NCBI RefSeq assembly: GCF_003026105.1
Contig: NZ_PYNW01000009.1
Span: 62,001-126,000, forward strand
Source of the DNA: Photobacterium sp. GB-56
Lineage (GTDB): Bacteria > Pseudomonadota > Gammaproteobacteria > Enterobacterales > Vibrionaceae
DNA length: 64,000 bases
Direction of reading: 5' to 3'
Under the pieces are notes generated by a model. That model had not been told where the DNA came from. It worked only from the letters and a program-made list of their open reading frames with translations, and did not search any database. The translations under genes and the position numbers were made by a program. This document shows, piece by piece, positions 62,036 to 64,000 of the stretch (its first letter is position 1; each line of letters begins with the position of its first letter).

Positions 62036-62092
62036 ATAGAATTTAACTTACTCTGTTCATGCAGATTTGTTTTTTGATATTAGGTACTGCCA

Positions 62093-62812
62093 ATGCAAAC
62101 CCCTCACATTCTTATCGTAGAAGACGAGCACGTAACACGTAACACCCTAAAAAGTATTTTTGAAGCGGAAGGTTACACAGTTTTTGAAGCTAACGATGGC
62201 GCAGAAATGCACCAAATGCTTTCTGACAATCCTGTTCACCTAGTGATCATGGATATTAATCTACCAGGTAAAAATGGTCTTCTACTTGCTCGTGAACTTC
62301 GTGAGCAAGGCGATATGGCACTAATGTTCTTAACAGGTCGTGACAACGAAGTTGATAAGATCCTAGGTCTTGAAATTGGTGCTGATGATTACATCACTAA
62401 ACCTTTCAACCCTCGTGAACTTACTATCCGTGCACGTAACTTATTGACTCGTGCTATGAACCAAGGTCTTCCTACTGAAGATAAGAAATTGGTTGAGCGT
62501 TACGAGTTCAACGGTTGGTCTCTTGAAATCAACAGTCGCTCACTAGTAAGCCCAAGCGGTGATCAATTCAAGCTTCCACGTTCTGAATTCCGCGCCCTAC
62601 TTCACTTCTGTGAAAACCCAGGCAAGATCCAAACTCGTGCAGATCTTCTTAAGAAGATGACAGGTCGTGAGCTTAAGCCACATGACCGTACCGTCGATGT
62701 AACTATTCGTCGTATCCGTAAACACTTCGAATCTGTTGCTGATACACCAGAGATCATTGCAACAATTCACGGTGAAGGTTACCGTTTCTGTGGTGATCTT
62801 GGCGAAGAGTAA
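62093..62812 (+). CDS. arcA: response regulator ArcA (redox control)
   Basis: ArcA represses aerobic metabolism genes under low oxygen. The 239-residue OmpR/PhoB-type protein has a receiver domain with the phosphorylated Asp54 ([11 protein letters not shown]), the Thr/Lys switch residues (FLTGRDNE and [10 protein letters not shown]), and a winged-helix domain ([23 protein letters not shown]). It is convergent with arcB, its sensor kinase, as in Vibrio. Long upstream DNA with an FNR site suggests complex control. Confidence 0.97.
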   Translation: MQTPHILIVEDEHVTRNTLKSIFEAEGYTVFEANDGAEMHQMLSDNPVHLVIMDINLPGKNGLLLARELREQGDMALMFLTGRDNEVDKILGLEIGADDYITKPFNPRELTIRARNLLTRAMNQGLPTEDKKLVERYEFNGWSLEINSRSLVSPSGDQFKLPRSEFRALLHFCENPGKIQTRADLLKKMTGRELKPHDRTVDVTIRRIRKHFESVADTPEIIATIHGEGYRFCGDLGEE

Positions 62813-62833
62813 TTCGTGAAGTTCAGACCATAA

Positions 62834-62860
62834 TAAAAAGGCTCCTAAGGAGCCTTTTTT
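62834..62860. terminator. bidirectional terminator between arcA and arcB
   Basis: Arms AAAAAGGCTCC and GGAGCCTTTTT with a TAA loop lie between the convergent genes. Confidence 0.93.
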
Positions 62861-62883
62861 ATTTTAAATGCAATACCATCACT

Positions 62884-64000
62884 CTATTTCTCGTACTGTT
62901 TTAACCATGTTTTCAGCACATCAATATCGTTTTGGTAACCATTTTTAATTTCATCAACCCAGTCATTAATGTTTTCCCACCAAGCAGGAAGTTCAGGAGA
63001 CTGTGCTTTTTGTGCGACTTGCTGAATGTGTTTTAAACCGATAGAACCTGCTGCACCTTTAATTTTATGCGCTTCAAACTTAATCCCATCTTGATCTTTC
63101 GCGACCATATTCGAATCTAAAATCGCAATGTAATCTGGCATCATTTTTTCAAACATTTCGATGCTCGCATAAACAGGTTTAGTCCCTACAATATCAACGT
63201 AAGAGGTCAACATCTCCAAGTCGAGCAACTTGTCGATCATTTTATCGCTAGGCCCTGTTCCATCACTGTTAGTATCGGTTAAATCGTTAATTTCATCTTC
63301 CTCATAACTACAACTTAGAACGAGGTTTTCAATCACGCTAGTGATAGCTTTCACGCTTAATGGCTTACTAATCGCTTCATCCATCCCTTTTTCAAGGTAT
63401 TCGCTTTTATCACTGATAACATTAGCCGTTAGAGCAACCAATGCTGGCAAATCCTGGTATTTTTCTCGTAGTTTCTGCGCAATATCAAAGCCTGTCATGT
63501 CTGGTAATTGAATATCTAACAAGACCAAATCATAATCTTCTGGTTTAAACATCGCTAAGGCTTCATCACCTCGCATTGCAACAGTGACTTCATGACCTAA
63601 ACTTTCAAGCAAGGATTTAGCGACCGTGATATTTAACTCAATATCTTCCACCATGAAGATACTTAAACCAGTAAGCTCTGGTTTTACTTCAGTCACGATA
63701 TCTTCTTCAATAACATCTTCTACTAGCGGAACGCGAATTTTTACCGTAAAGGTACTACCTTCACCCACTTCAGAATGAACAGTGATATCTCCCCCCATTA
63801 GCTGAACGAGCTGGCGAGAAACGGCAAGTCCAATCCCTGTTCCTACAGCATGAATATTATCGTCACCTTGTTTCACTTGATAATACATGGCAAAAATATT
63901 ATCGATTTCAGATTTAGGAATACCAACACCGCTATCTTCAACTTCAAAGATAACATCAGCATCGTGCTCATGAATTTCACTGCTAACCGATAAAATCACG
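62884..64000 (-). CDS. arcB: hybrid sensor kinase ArcB (5' end outside window)
   Basis: ArcB senses quinone redox state and phosphorylates ArcA through a His-Asp-His relay. The visible C-terminal 371 residues include the end of the ATPase domain (VEDSGVGIPKSE; GTGIGLAVSRQL), a receiver with phosphoacceptor Asp (LVLLDIQLPDMTGFD), and the Hpt domain with the phosphorylated His (HKIKGAAGSIG). The tail LPAWWENINDWVDEIKNG resembles E. coli ArcB. The N-terminal membrane and kinase parts lie beyond the right edge. Confidence 0.93.
   Translation of the reverse strand, partial: VILSVSSEIHEHDADVIFEVEDSGVGIPKSEIDNIFAMYYQVKQGDDNIHAVGTGIGLAVSRQLVQLMGGDITVHSEVGEGSTFTVKIRVPLVEDVIEEDIVTEVKPELTGLSIFMVEDIELNITVAKSLLESLGHEVTVAMRGDEALAMFKPEDYDLVLLDIQLPDMTGFDIAQKLREKYQDLPALVALTANVISDKSEYLEKGMDEAISKPLSVKAITSVIENLVLSCSYEEDEINDLTDTNSDGTGPSDKMIDKLLDLEMLTSYVDIVGTKPVYASIEMFEKMMPDYIAILDSNMVAKDQDGIKFEAHKIKGAAGSIGLKHIQQVAQKAQSPELPAWWENINDWVDEIKNGYQNDIDVLKTWLKQYEK

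Larger units (their letters stand above)
61383..62092. promoter_or_regulatory. 710-bp region upstream of arcA
   Basis: There is no credible protein gene. It contains a perfect FNR-type site at 61798-61811, a sigma-70-like pair TTGTTA (61850-61855) and TACAAT (61873-61878) with 17-bp spacing, an RNA element candidate at 61876-61982, and a T8 run at 62028-62035. The part from 61383 to 61790 shows nothing that I can name. The arcA ribosome-binding site AGGT lies about 7 nt before the start. Confidence 0.55.

Overview
The window looks like a chromosomal, mostly core-genome segment of a Vibrionaceae bacterium, most likely Photobacterium. The evidence is AT-rich intergenic DNA, protein sequences close to Vibrio and E. 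coli orthologues, an ompU-type porin between greA and dacB, and a VpsR-type regulator beside lysS, as in Vibrio cholerae. I cannot name the species. I see no insertion sequence, prophage, integron, CRISPR array, rRNA or tRNA gene.

Layout, left to right. 1-6.6 kb: ftsH (cut by the left edge) and rlmE, yhbY, greA, an OmpU-like porin and dacB. 6.6-14.8 kb: a short MgtE magnesium transporter with a leader that may encode a 14-residue peptide, carAB, dapB and ispH. 14.8-21.5 kb: fkpB, lspA, ileS, ribF and murJ. 21.6-27 kb: rpsT, a DUF502 membrane protein, the nhaA/nhaR sodium-stress locus and a NptA-type phosphate symporter. 27-34.7 kb: thyA, a TauE/SafE permease, ptsP and rppH; then mutH, tas and small proteins. 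35-43.2 kb: a VpsR-like regulator and the E. coli-like xerD-dsbC-recJ-prfB-lysS row, with prfB carrying the classical +1 frameshift. 43.4-53.3 kb: fldB, brnQ, trmN6, srmB, yaaA, an alanine/sodium symporter, a DUF3545 protein, ung, nfo and grcA. 53.4-58.3 kb: thrABC with its leader peptide and attenuator. 58.5-64 kb: aceK, a small outer-membrane-type protein, an RraA-fold aldolase and the convergent arcA and arcB, the latter cut by the right edge.

Functional themes are amino-acid and pyrimidine supply (carAB, dapB, thrABC, brnQ), envelope building (murJ, lspA, dacB, porin), DNA repair (mutH, ung, nfo, recJ, xerD), translation (ileS, lysS, prfB, rpsT, rlmE, trmN6, srmB), ion balance (nhaA, mgtE, nptA) and oxygen response (arcAB, FNR-type sites before arcA and grcA).

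No wholly new multi-gene system is visible. The novelty is in cis-regulatory DNA: a possible RNA element before arcA, an uORF leader before mgtE, a terminator inside the greA leader, two FNR-like sites 53 bp apart before grcA, an Ile-rich thr leader peptide, and a GATC-dense segment with DnaA-box-like sites between rppH and mutH. Coordinates of short sites were counted by hand, and all structures are by eye, without energy calculation.
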